A stretch of DNA of 32,020 bases from a virus: the IMG/VR virus record IMGVR_UViG_3300023284_000377, positions 1-32,020 of that record; one strand, 5' to 3'. This document shows, one piece after another, positions 1 through 7,516 of this stretch (the first letter of the stretch is position 1; every line of letters begins with the position of its first letter). Made by a program: the position numbers and the translations under genes. The notes under the pieces are model-generated. The model made no database searches, was not told the DNA's origin, and saw only the letters and a program-made list of their open reading frames with translations.

Positions 1-222
1 AATCCTTGCCATCGTAGCCAGATACGCAGCCGCGACTTCTTGTGATCTTGCGTCATCCTTGCGGTCACGATACCAAATCTACAGCGATGAACCGATAGTT
101 CCTATTACATACAGGTTTGTTATTGTTCTTAAGGCGCTGGAGATTTGGTATCGTGACCGCAAGGATGACGCAAGATCACAAGAAGTCGCGGCTGAGTATC
201 TGGCTACGATGGCAAGGATTGT
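1..222. repeat. 80-bp inverted repeat at the left window end
   Basis: Bases 1-80 are the reverse complement of 143-222 with a single mismatch seen, separated by a 62-bp spacer (81-142). The inner copy is in frame with the gene that follows, so the outer copy is the intruding one. A single strand would fold back into an 80-bp hairpin. The simplest reading is an amplification or assembly chimera; a natural hairpin end is less likely. Confidence 0.95.
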
Positions 223-373
223 AGCCGACCAGGAAATTGGCGCACCGAGAATGAGATTAAATCCCGGTGTCAGTCCCTACAGGAGAAAGGCAAAAAGACC
301 TTGGCATTCCACTGGACGGTTTGATACCGGCGACAGGTTTGATCGTTTTGAAGACAGATTCAGGCGTAGATAA
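59..373 (+). CDS. Virion protein fragment, possible head-tail adaptor C-terminus (5' truncated)
   Basis: Only the C-terminal part of this protein is reliable. The first eight or so residues are encoded by the outer arm of the end inverted repeat, so the true N-terminus is lost. The rest is helical and charged (WYRDRKDDARSQEVAAEY), then proline- and arginine-rich, ending in repeated DRF/RFE units (residues ~88-104). It overlaps the stop of its own frame with the next start (TAATG). Its place directly before the beta-propeller tail protein would fit a connector or adaptor such as the P22 gp4 position, but no motif proves this. Confidence 0.5.
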   Translation: MRSRYQIYSDEPIVPITYRFVIVLKALEIWYRDRKDDARSQEVAAEYLATMARIVADQEIGAPRMRLNPGVSPYRRKAKRPWHSTGRFDTGDRFDRFEDRFRRR

Positions 374-1959
374 TGGGCAGTCGTGATCTTGACTTACGAC
401 ATTTCTTTAACGGGGGATGGGCAACAGACTTTGCAATCAACGCTGATGTTCCCCCTGATAAGTTGGGGCGGGTAAACATTCCCTATCTTCTGCAAGCCAA
501 AAACACCATTTATGAACTAGACGGCTCTCCCCACAAGATGCCGGGAACATTAAGATTAAACTCATCTGCTCTCGACGGGCCGGTAAGAGGACTTACCGAC
601 TTCTTTATTCAGGGTACAAGTGGAACCCCGGCCCAACACCGTGTTCTCCATCACGATACAAAGATTGCCAAGGATGATGCAGACGGGACATTTACCAATA
701 TTTTCACCGGGCTGGATTCTGGCTCTATTCCCAACTATTGTACTTTTGATGACTTTTTAATAATCTGTTCCGATAAAGAAGTTCCTAAGTCGTGGGATGG
801 CACCACAGCCCAGAATTTAGCTGGTACACCTCCCAATTTCAGTTTTTGCGAAGTCCATAAAAATAGAGCCTGGGGAGCAGGAGATAATTCAAACCCCTCT
901 ACTCTTTCCTTTTCAGTCCTGTTAGACCCCGAAGATTGGATAGGGGCTGGGTCTGGAACCATTCTTATTGATCCTGACGATGGTGATAGAATAATGGCGA
1001 TTGCTTCTTTTAAAGATGATTTATGGGTATTTAAAGGGCCTAATAAAGGATCAATTCACCGTATTACAGGCAGCGCCCCAACCGGAGACGATGGGTTTGC
1101 CCGCAGACCTTTCGTTAAAGGGGTGGGGGCTGGCGGGCCTAATCTTTTATTCGAGTTCAGAGGTGATCTGGGATTTGTGGATTTTACAGGTGTTGTCAGG
1201 TCTTTGGCAGCCACCCAGAAATTTGCTGATTATGTTGGAGCCTCAATAACCTTCCCGATTAACAGGGATTTTATTGGCAGAAGAGTAAACTTTTCTGTTC
1301 TGAATAAAGGCTGGGCGATTGCTGACGCAACACAAGGCGTTATATTGATTACATGGGCGATAGATAGTGCCACAGTTCCTAACCACATAACAATGATTGA
1401 CTACAGATTTGACCCTCCACGATTGGCAGAATGGGATTCTTTCTCTGCCAGCGCGTTAGCTAATGTCGTAGATAGTGCCAGCAATAACACCCAGACAATA
1501 TTTTCAGGTGATTCAGCCGGTTTTGTAAACATCCTTTTCCAGTCCAACAGAAGGGTTGAAAATGGCACAGCAATAGACTGGACTATTGAAACACCTGCGT
1601 TCTCCTATGGAACCGCCAGAGGAGCCAAGACACTTGCTGCTGTAGGACTGGGAATAGAACCCAAAAACGATGGAAATATCACATTTGGGTTTACCAGAGA
1701 TAATTTCCCTGAGAAGACGGTTTCAATCGGTCAAGGAGGAGGAGACACACTAGCGCCCTCGAGTAGTCAGTTTACGCTTGGGACTTCGGTACTTGGTGGC
1801 GCTTCCTATCGTGAAGCATATCAAGATACAATTTCAGGCGGGGAATTTAGAATAATAAAATATCGCATCAACCAACCCACTCTCGACCAGGATGCCCAGA
1901 TAAAAAACATAGCGGTTGTAATAGACGCTGATGGAAAAATTCTAGAGGATTTAATTTAA
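373..1959 (+). CDS. Beta-propeller tail hub/nozzle-like structural protein
   Basis: A 528-aa protein made almost wholly of short beta-strand-like segments with repeated features such as DDFLIICSD, KDDLWVFKG and GDLGFVDFTG, the pattern of bladed propeller proteins. Proteins of this size and type sit at the tail nozzle of short-tailed phages (the P22 gp10 position), binding below the adaptor and sealing packaged DNA. It starts at the TAATG overlap with the upstream fragment and ends one base into the next gene, so the three are translationally coupled. The family assignment rests on strand pattern and position rather than a diagnostic motif. Confidence 0.6.
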   Translation: MGSRDLDLRHFFNGGWATDFAINADVPPDKLGRVNIPYLLQAKNTIYELDGSPHKMPGTLRLNSSALDGPVRGLTDFFIQGTSGTPAQHRVLHHDTKIAKDDADGTFTNIFTGLDSGSIPNYCTFDDFLIICSDKEVPKSWDGTTAQNLAGTPPNFSFCEVHKNRAWGAGDNSNPSTLSFSVLLDPEDWIGAGSGTILIDPDDGDRIMAIASFKDDLWVFKGPNKGSIHRITGSAPTGDDGFARRPFVKGVGAGGPNLLFEFRGDLGFVDFTGVVRSLAATQKFADYVGASITFPINRDFIGRRVNFSVLNKGWAIADATQGVILITWAIDSATVPNHITMIDYRFDPPRLAEWDSFSASALANVVDSASNNTQTIFSGDSAGFVNILFQSNRRVENGTAIDWTIETPAFSYGTARGAKTLAAVGLGIEPKNDGNITFGFTRDNFPEKTVSIGQGGGDTLAPSSSQFTLGTSVLGGASYREAYQDTISGGEFRIIKYRINQPTLDQDAQIKNIAVVIDADGKILEDLI

Positions 1960-3236
1960 TGGCTGTTTCTGCTTTTAAAACATGGATAGCGGGAGAAGTT
2001 CTCACTGCATCTGATTTGAATAATTCATTCTCCCAGGTCTTCAATAACGGAGAAGACTTGGGCTTTCCCAGAACCAAGGACGCCGACTTTAACGGTAACG
2101 CTCTTATCCTCGATACCGATGCTGATTCCGAACTGGTAGAAATCTCTGATGATATTATAGGTCTTCAGTTAACCGGCGTAGCCGGGATAATCAAGTTTGA
2201 TGGTGCTACCGCAGGCGGAGCCTTAACTAACGGGTTTACATTTGAAGTACAGGATACTGGCAACGCCGTAAGGATTATAGCCCAAGGAACAGATACAGAT
2301 ATAAGTATTGCGCTTGTTCCCAAGGGAACTGGAACTGTAACAGGTGTAACTTTTGATCTTGTAAATGACGTAACTCCTCAGTTGGGAGCGCAACTGGATG
2401 TTAATGGCTTTGCTTTGGGAACCGGGACTTTAGAGCTTCTTGATTTTGTTGAAACCGCGAGTGCTGTTAATGAAGTAACTATTACTAACGCAGCCACAGG
2501 TAACGCACCAAGATTAAGTGCTACCGGAGACGACACTGACATAGATTTTGCTTTTGTAGCCAAAGGGACAGGCGATTTTACTATTCTTGATCCTGCTGAT
2601 CTTACGTCAGTGTGGAAGTTTGACCCTTCACCAATTGCTACAGCAACAACACGTATTGTAACGATGGTCGACGCAAATGTTGATTTGGCCGATGTCAACA
2701 CTTCTTACCAACAAGGCAAGGAAACTATCTGGATACCTGCCGCCGCAATGACACCAACGGTATCAAATGGTTCTGCTACACTTACTTCGGTAGAAACGAC
2801 TGCTGGCAGACCTGATTTAATTGTTCTGGATTTTGACAAGGATGCTGATGAGCGTGCCCAGTTTCAGGTGGCTTTCCCTAAAAAATGGAACCTTGGAACA
2901 GTTACTTTTCAGGCTTTTTGGACGCAATCGGTGGGAGCAGTAACCGATGGTGTTGCGTGGGGGCTGGTAGCTGTCGCGGTCTCTGATAATGAAACCATTG
3001 ATGTTGCTTATGGGCTCCCTAAGATTGTGACCGACGATGCACAAGGCGCTGTTGAGGAGTTGTATGTCACGGTTGAAAGTACAGTTCTAACAATTGCCGG
3101 TACACCTGCTGATGATGACATGGTGTTTTTCAGAATTTTCAGAGATGTTTCAGATGGAAATGATGATTTGGCGGGCGATGCCCGTCTTATTGGAATTAAA
3201 TTATTCTTCACCACAGATGCGAATGATGACACATGA
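1959..3236 (+). CDS. Tail fibre-like protein with internal sequence repeats
   Basis: The N-terminus, with FKTWIAGEVLTASDLN, is the short anchor seen at the start of many phage tail fibre and tail-associated proteins. The middle holds at least two copies of a beta repeat: GTDTDISIALVPKGTGTVT near residue 113 and DDTDIDFAFVAKGTGDFTI near residue 192. The C-terminal half is a different beta-rich region with acidic loops. Such repeats usually build trimeric beta stalks. The gene is coupled to the propeller gene upstream (TAATG) and overlaps the next gene by ATGA. A role in host attachment is inferred. Confidence 0.65.
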   Translation: MAVSAFKTWIAGEVLTASDLNNSFSQVFNNGEDLGFPRTKDADFNGNALILDTDADSELVEISDDIIGLQLTGVAGIIKFDGATAGGALTNGFTFEVQDTGNAVRIIAQGTDTDISIALVPKGTGTVTGVTFDLVNDVTPQLGAQLDVNGFALGTGTLELLDFVETASAVNEVTITNAATGNAPRLSATGDDTDIDFAFVAKGTGDFTILDPADLTSVWKFDPSPIATATTRIVTMVDANVDLADVNTSYQQGKETIWIPAAAMTPTVSNGSATLTSVETTAGRPDLIVLDFDKDADERAQFQVAFPKKWNLGTVTFQAFWTQSVGAVTDGVAWGLVAVAVSDNETIDVAYGLPKIVTDDAQGAVEELYVTVESTVLTIAGTPADDDMVFFRIFRDVSDGNDDLAGDARLIGIKLFFTTDANDDT

Positions 3237-3967
3237 GTTTTGGTTATACCATACTTGGGTTTGGGAGTGGTGGCGCTCGTTACATCACCACAGCTAACGA
3301 TTATGATGGTTCTAATGATTTTGCCTTAAGGGGCGCGGACTTAACTGGTGCGGCTGACGGTAAGGCCGGGACGGTTTCTTTCTGGGTACGATTGGATGGA
3401 GGGGATGGTTCTAATCTGGTAATAATAGAAAATAACAGTGTTCGTTTCAGGGCATTAAGAACGAGTAACGACTTTTTTCTTATAAGAGGAAGAAATACCA
3501 GCGATTCAACTATTCTTCAAATAGTGTCCAACACCGCTTTCACCGCCTCATCGAGTTGGATACATGTTCTTTGCTCTTGGAACTTGGCCACACCAGAAGC
3601 TCATCTATTTATAAATGACGCAAATGATGAAGCAGCCGGAGCCACAGAAACAGACGACACGATAGATTATACGGATACAGATTGGGGTATAGGCGCGAAA
3701 GTAGACGGGACTCTGAAATTTAACGGTTGTATTTCCGAATTCTGGTTTGAAGACACTTTTATAGATATTACAGTTGAAGCCAACCGCAGAAAGTTTATAA
3801 ACTCTGGTCTTAAGCCGGTTGATTTAGGTAGCGATGGGTCTAGACCAACAGGCGCTAGTCCTTTAATTTATGCTACAAATGGCGACCCCTCAACTAACAA
3901 CGGAACAGGTGGCAACTTTGTCATTACAGGCGCTTTAACAGCCTGTTCGACCTCACCAAGCGATTAA
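3233..3967 (+). CDS. LamG/concanavalin A-like jelly-roll structural protein
   Basis: This 244-aa protein carries the landmarks of a laminin-G-like jelly roll: YDGSNDFALRG, TVSFWVRLDG, WIHVLCSWNL, AHLFINDAND and a closing FNGCISEFWFED. Such domains bind carbohydrate and are common on fibre tips or virion decorations. A glycine-rich N-terminal stretch (residues 6-15) precedes the domain and could be an attachment segment. The start overlaps the fibre gene stop (ATGA), which suggests coordinated synthesis, perhaps as the tip or a partner of that fibre. Confidence 0.7.
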   Translation: MSFGYTILGFGSGGARYITTANDYDGSNDFALRGADLTGAADGKAGTVSFWVRLDGGDGSNLVIIENNSVRFRALRTSNDFFLIRGRNTSDSTILQIVSNTAFTASSSWIHVLCSWNLATPEAHLFINDANDEAAGATETDDTIDYTDTDWGIGAKVDGTLKFNGCISEFWFEDTFIDITVEANRRKFINSGLKPVDLGSDGSRPTGASPLIYATNGDPSTNNGTGGNFVITGALTACSTSPSD

Positions 3968-3968
3968 G

Positions 3969-4415
3969 ATGCCTGAACTACATGGCATAACAACCCGCGT
4001 TCTTAAAGGTGAAGATGAAACCCGTGTACGAGAACTTTTACAAGGCAAGGGGTATGAATGGTTAAGGGATTTGGACTGGACAAATCCCGAGACATGGGTG
4101 GCTGCTGAAGTTGATGAAATAATAGAGGCTTTTATACAGGTATCCGGAGGAAGACCAATAGCCCGCCTTGAGTTTTTAGTCACAAATGATAATCTAAATC
4201 CTGTAAAGAAGGCCAAAATCGTTAAGGTTCTTATTTTGACAGCAACTAATTATTTAAGATTGTCGGGGTCAGATATGGCAATGGGAGTTGTTCCATTTGA
4301 GAAAAAAAGTTTCAAGAAATTATTAAAAAACAGGGGAGGATTTGTCGTCCTCTCAGGAAACATGATCGCAATGAGGTTTAAACATGGGAAGCACAACAAC
4401 TACGACAGTCAGTGA
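3969..4415 (+). CDS. GNAT-fold-like protein in the virion gene row
   Basis: A 148-aa protein with the rhythm of a reduced GCN5-type acetyltransferase fold: an N-terminal helix pair with RELLQGKGYEWL, strands AAEVDEIIEAFIQV and ARLEFLV, a long helix KKAKIVKVLILTATNYLRLSG, and a last strand pair ending NMIAMRFKHG. The glycine-rich acetyl-CoA loop is not evident, so catalysis is doubtful. Small GNAT-like proteins are often found among podovirus structural genes. Its last 32 bases overlap the next gene, whose start lies inside it. Confidence 0.45.
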   Translation: MPELHGITTRVLKGEDETRVRELLQGKGYEWLRDLDWTNPETWVAAEVDEIIEAFIQVSGGRPIARLEFLVTNDNLNPVKKAKIVKVLILTATNYLRLSGSDMAMGVVPFEKKSFKKLLKNRGGFVVLSGNMIAMRFKHGKHNNYDSQ

Positions 4416-5748
4416 GCAGCGCAGGATTACGCCTGACCCGCCCTCTCCAGAGGAGGTGGCTCTTTTACGACAACAGGCTAAAATAGCCTCGTCTATCTCT
4501 AAAAGCATAGACTTGACCAGTGGTCTGTTTGCTGAACAACTGGAAGCCATACAACCTCTTCTGGATTTGGCAGCAGAAGAAGCCCAAATTAGAGGAGAGG
4601 TTTTAACCCCAGAGATACAGACAAGAATTATTGAAAATGAGGTTGCTTTAAGAGAAGCACAGGTTTCAATAATCCAGCAACAGTTGGAAAGTGAAGTCGC
4701 TTTGGAACCTCAAAGACGGCAATTCCTTGAAAGCCAACTAGCGACAGCACAAGCTGATTTACAGAGAGAACAGGAACTCGCCCCAATAAGAGATCAGGCA
4801 GTAAGGCAACAGTTTGATATTCTTGCCAGAGGTGGTGTACCAACGGCAGAACAAACACAGTTTTTAGATGAGGCCACGCGCCGCACCATAGAAGCTGGCG
4901 GGTCTGATATTCAGGCTTTCGCTGATGAGCAATTAAGACTAATAGGCCAAGAGCTAGGCCCGTCATTAGGTTTAAGAGGTGCTTCGCCTTCAGGAAGGTT
5001 CCAGGGGGGCGATACCCCACTAATTGATAGAGGCCAATTGGTAGGTAGAGAAGCACTAAGACAATTTGGTCAATTGCAATCAACCGCCAGAGGACAGGAA
5101 GCTGCTGCGCTCTCTGGTTTGATAGGAGCTAACTTGCAATCAGCCGGAGGGATTACAGGACTTTCAGCCAGTTTAACTGACGCCGCACAAAGAAACAGAA
5201 TAGCCTTGTCAGGCGCTTTAGACCCTAATGTTCAAGGTGTAGGAGCAGGAGCTATATTAGGACAACCTAGCGCCTTGTTAGGACAGACCTTTGGTCTGGG
5301 ATTAGGCGTGTCAGGTCTTCAAACTGGGATTCCTCAGACATTAGGTAGTCTGCAAAGCTTCCGCGCAGCGACAGCAGATCAGTCCCTTACTGGGAGAACT
5401 GTTTCTGAAACTTTCGACCCATTAACATCATTTGCTAATATCCTTAGCGGCGCTGGGGCTGCTGCTACTGCTTTTTCTGATATAAGAGTGAAAGAAAACA
5501 TAGAGGAAATTACTGTTCTTGATAAACTGGATCAAATAGAAGCCAAGTCGTTCAACTTTATAGGCAACGATGAACCAAGAATAGGTGTTATGGCTCAAGA
5601 TGTAGAGAAGGTCTTCCCCGCACTCGTTAAAGAAATAGATGGGGTTAAGACAGTAGATTATGGTGGACTGGCGGCTATTGCCATACAAGCTATTAAAGAA
5701 CTGATTAAAAAACAAGAATTTCAGATAGCAAGATCGGTAGGAATGTAA
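4384..5748 (+). CDS. Virion protein with C-terminal S74 self-cleaving chaperone domain
   Basis: Residues 1-150 are a glutamine/glutamate-rich coiled coil and the middle is glycine/serine-rich. The last 90 residues are a peptidase S74 (endosialidase-type) intramolecular chaperone: SDIRVKENI at 365-373 with the catalytic Ser365 and Lys370, then the characteristic GVMAQDVEKVFPALV and VDYGGLAAIAIQAIKEL. In known members this domain drives trimer assembly and then cuts itself off before the serine. Here the body upstream is helical rather than beta-helical, and the gene sits beside the large internal-protein genes, which is unusual for a fibre chaperone. Confidence 0.8.
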   Translation: MGSTTTTTVSEQRRITPDPPSPEEVALLRQQAKIASSISKSIDLTSGLFAEQLEAIQPLLDLAAEEAQIRGEVLTPEIQTRIIENEVALREAQVSIIQQQLESEVALEPQRRQFLESQLATAQADLQREQELAPIRDQAVRQQFDILARGGVPTAEQTQFLDEATRRTIEAGGSDIQAFADEQLRLIGQELGPSLGLRGASPSGRFQGGDTPLIDRGQLVGREALRQFGQLQSTARGQEAAALSGLIGANLQSAGGITGLSASLTDAAQRNRIALSGALDPNVQGVGAGAILGQPSALLGQTFGLGLGVSGLQTGIPQTLGSLQSFRAATADQSLTGRTVSETFDPLTSFANILSGAGAAATAFSDIRVKENIEEITVLDKLDQIEAKSFNFIGNDEPRIGVMAQDVEKVFPALVKEIDGVKTVDYGGLAAIAIQAIKELIKKQEFQIARSVGM

Positions 5749-5749
5749 A

Positions 5750-7516
5750 ATGCCACATGTAGAAGTACCAAAAAAAAGCATAGGTGGTTTGGGGCTGACT
5801 CAGGCTACCAACCCCAACGCCCCGGTAGACTTGCCCAGTCTTCGCGGACAAGCAGCCCAACTTCAAGCTCCAGCACAACAACCCGCCGCTCCTCAAGGAC
5901 AAGCCCTTCAACAACAGGCACCGGAACAGGCACCGGGCCGGACTATTAATTTTGCGCCACCGGGACGACGCTCTTTTAAGGAACGATTTAAAGATGACCC
6001 TGGAGGCACTTTAGGATTCTTGTTTACAAGTGTAGCCCAAGGATTAAGAGGACAACCTGTTGCCGTTCAACAGTCTTCAGACAGCCGCGCTGCTGCCTCG
6101 AAAGCCAACGCTGATTTTATTGATTCTGTCTTTAGTATAGTTAAGGACGGAGTAGAGTTTGCCCAAGATAAAACCCAACCAGAAACAGAAGCCGTAAGAA
6201 GCCAGATTACGCAAATTGTCGCCCAAATGACAGGCGACATTGAAGGCGCGCAGAACTTTGTTAATGCTGCTTTTGGAGAGGGCGGATTTGATGACTTTAC
6301 CAGTTTTGCACAAGCAGAAGGATTAGGAGAAACCCTTGCTAGTATCAACATGACACCCGATACAGTTGACGCGACAACTCTGGCCGGTATTCTAAATGAT
6401 CCTAACCAGAGAGAAACACTTTTCACTTTAGCTGACAATCTTCATTTGGGAGATGCTGCTTCCAAGACCAAGTTTGTCATGGGCCAATTCAGAAACATCA
6501 GAGGCTCTCAGCAGTTACAAAATATTCCCGGTTCCCAAGGAAGAACAGCTTTAGATGACATACAGTCTCTCTTCGATGAGGGGGGAGGTTTCATAGGAAC
6601 CCAAGAGGAATTTCTTAATGTAATCAAAGACTTGCCTGATCCTGAAAATCCTGACCAGCCATTCTTCAGTGCTGGAGAAATAGGTGTTTTAAGAAGAAAC
6701 CCTGAATTAATTCAAGAACTGTCAGGAGCTAAATCAACAGAAACACTGGCGACAGAACAACAGACCATAGCTGGCAGGGCGGGTGATCTTGGTACTAATG
6801 TTAATCAACTTCTGAATGAATTCAACGCAGCCAAAGAGGCCGGAGCGCCACAAAGCGAACTTGATATTAGAGCCGCCGCCATTCAGAAGGCCGTAGCAAG
6901 CGAAGAATTTAGTTTTGAATTTGACCCGGCAACAGGCGCCGTGAGCATTAGTCGGGGTGCTAAAACCGGAGCCGCAGTTGAAAAGAAACTACAAGAAAAC
7001 ATTCTCGCTAACAATGAGGGTTTGTCGCGCCTTAATAATATAAGATCAACCTTCGATGAAAGATTCCAAAGAGTAGGCGGAAGGTTTGCCGCCGCATTCA
7101 CATCTTTTCAGGAAAAACTTGCGGATACACCCTTCTCTGGCTTGGTAGGAACAGCAACATCAGCGGAAAGAGAGTTCTTGGGTAACTTTGCTGAATTTAA
7201 ACGCAATGCAATTGAAAATATCAATTTATATATTAAACAAATTACCGGCGCTCAAATGTCTGAACCTGAAGCAAACAGGTTAAGAAGGGCTGTACCTGAT
7301 CCAGGTGATGGAATATTTGACGGCGACGATCCTGTAACTTTTCTCAGAAAACTGGATTCTGTTCTGGGAGAACTCAACGCAGCTAACGCAAGAGCGCAAA
7401 CCGCGTTGGAACAAGGGGTTAATCCTCTAAGTCTTCCGCTTGAAGATTTCCTTGGTGGAGAAGAAACCGAAGAAAGCGCGCCAATCACCGTAGATGAATT
7501 CGGCAGAAGAAGATAA
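5750..7516 (+). CDS. Large internal virion/ejection-type protein, 588 aa
   Basis: The N-terminus is low in complexity and rich in Q, A and P (about residues 20-60), followed by a long, mostly helical body with the LLNEFNAAKEAG and FERQVGG-type helices of ejection proteins and no enzymatic motif I recognise. Its place, between the S74 protein and an 840-aa protein and before the lysis genes, matches the internal or ejection protein block of short-tailed phages, whose products leave the capsid with the DNA. It starts two bases after the previous stop and ends in a TAATG overlap. Function is inferred from position. Confidence 0.5.
   Translation: MPHVEVPKKSIGGLGLTQATNPNAPVDLPSLRGQAAQLQAPAQQPAAPQGQALQQQAPEQAPGRTINFAPPGRRSFKERFKDDPGGTLGFLFTSVAQGLRGQPVAVQQSSDSRAAASKANADFIDSVFSIVKDGVEFAQDKTQPETEAVRSQITQIVAQMTGDIEGAQNFVNAAFGEGGFDDFTSFAQAEGLGETLASINMTPDTVDATTLAGILNDPNQRETLFTLADNLHLGDAASKTKFVMGQFRNIRGSQQLQNIPGSQGRTALDDIQSLFDEGGGFIGTQEEFLNVIKDLPDPENPDQPFFSAGEIGVLRRNPELIQELSGAKSTETLATEQQTIAGRAGDLGTNVNQLLNEFNAAKEAGAPQSELDIRAAAIQKAVASEEFSFEFDPATGAVSISRGAKTGAAVEKKLQENILANNEGLSRLNNIRSTFDERFQRVGGRFAAAFTSFQEKLADTPFSGLVGTATSAEREFLGNFAEFKRNAIENINLYIKQITGAQMSEPEANRLRRAVPDPGDGIFDGDDPVTFLRKLDSVLGELNAANARAQTALEQGVNPLSLPLEDFLGGEETEESAPITVDEFGRRR

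Noticed and set aside
4628-5083. A 151-aa minus-strand frame
   Set aside because: Fully antisense to the S74 protein gene; leucine-rich shadow composition and no gene context.
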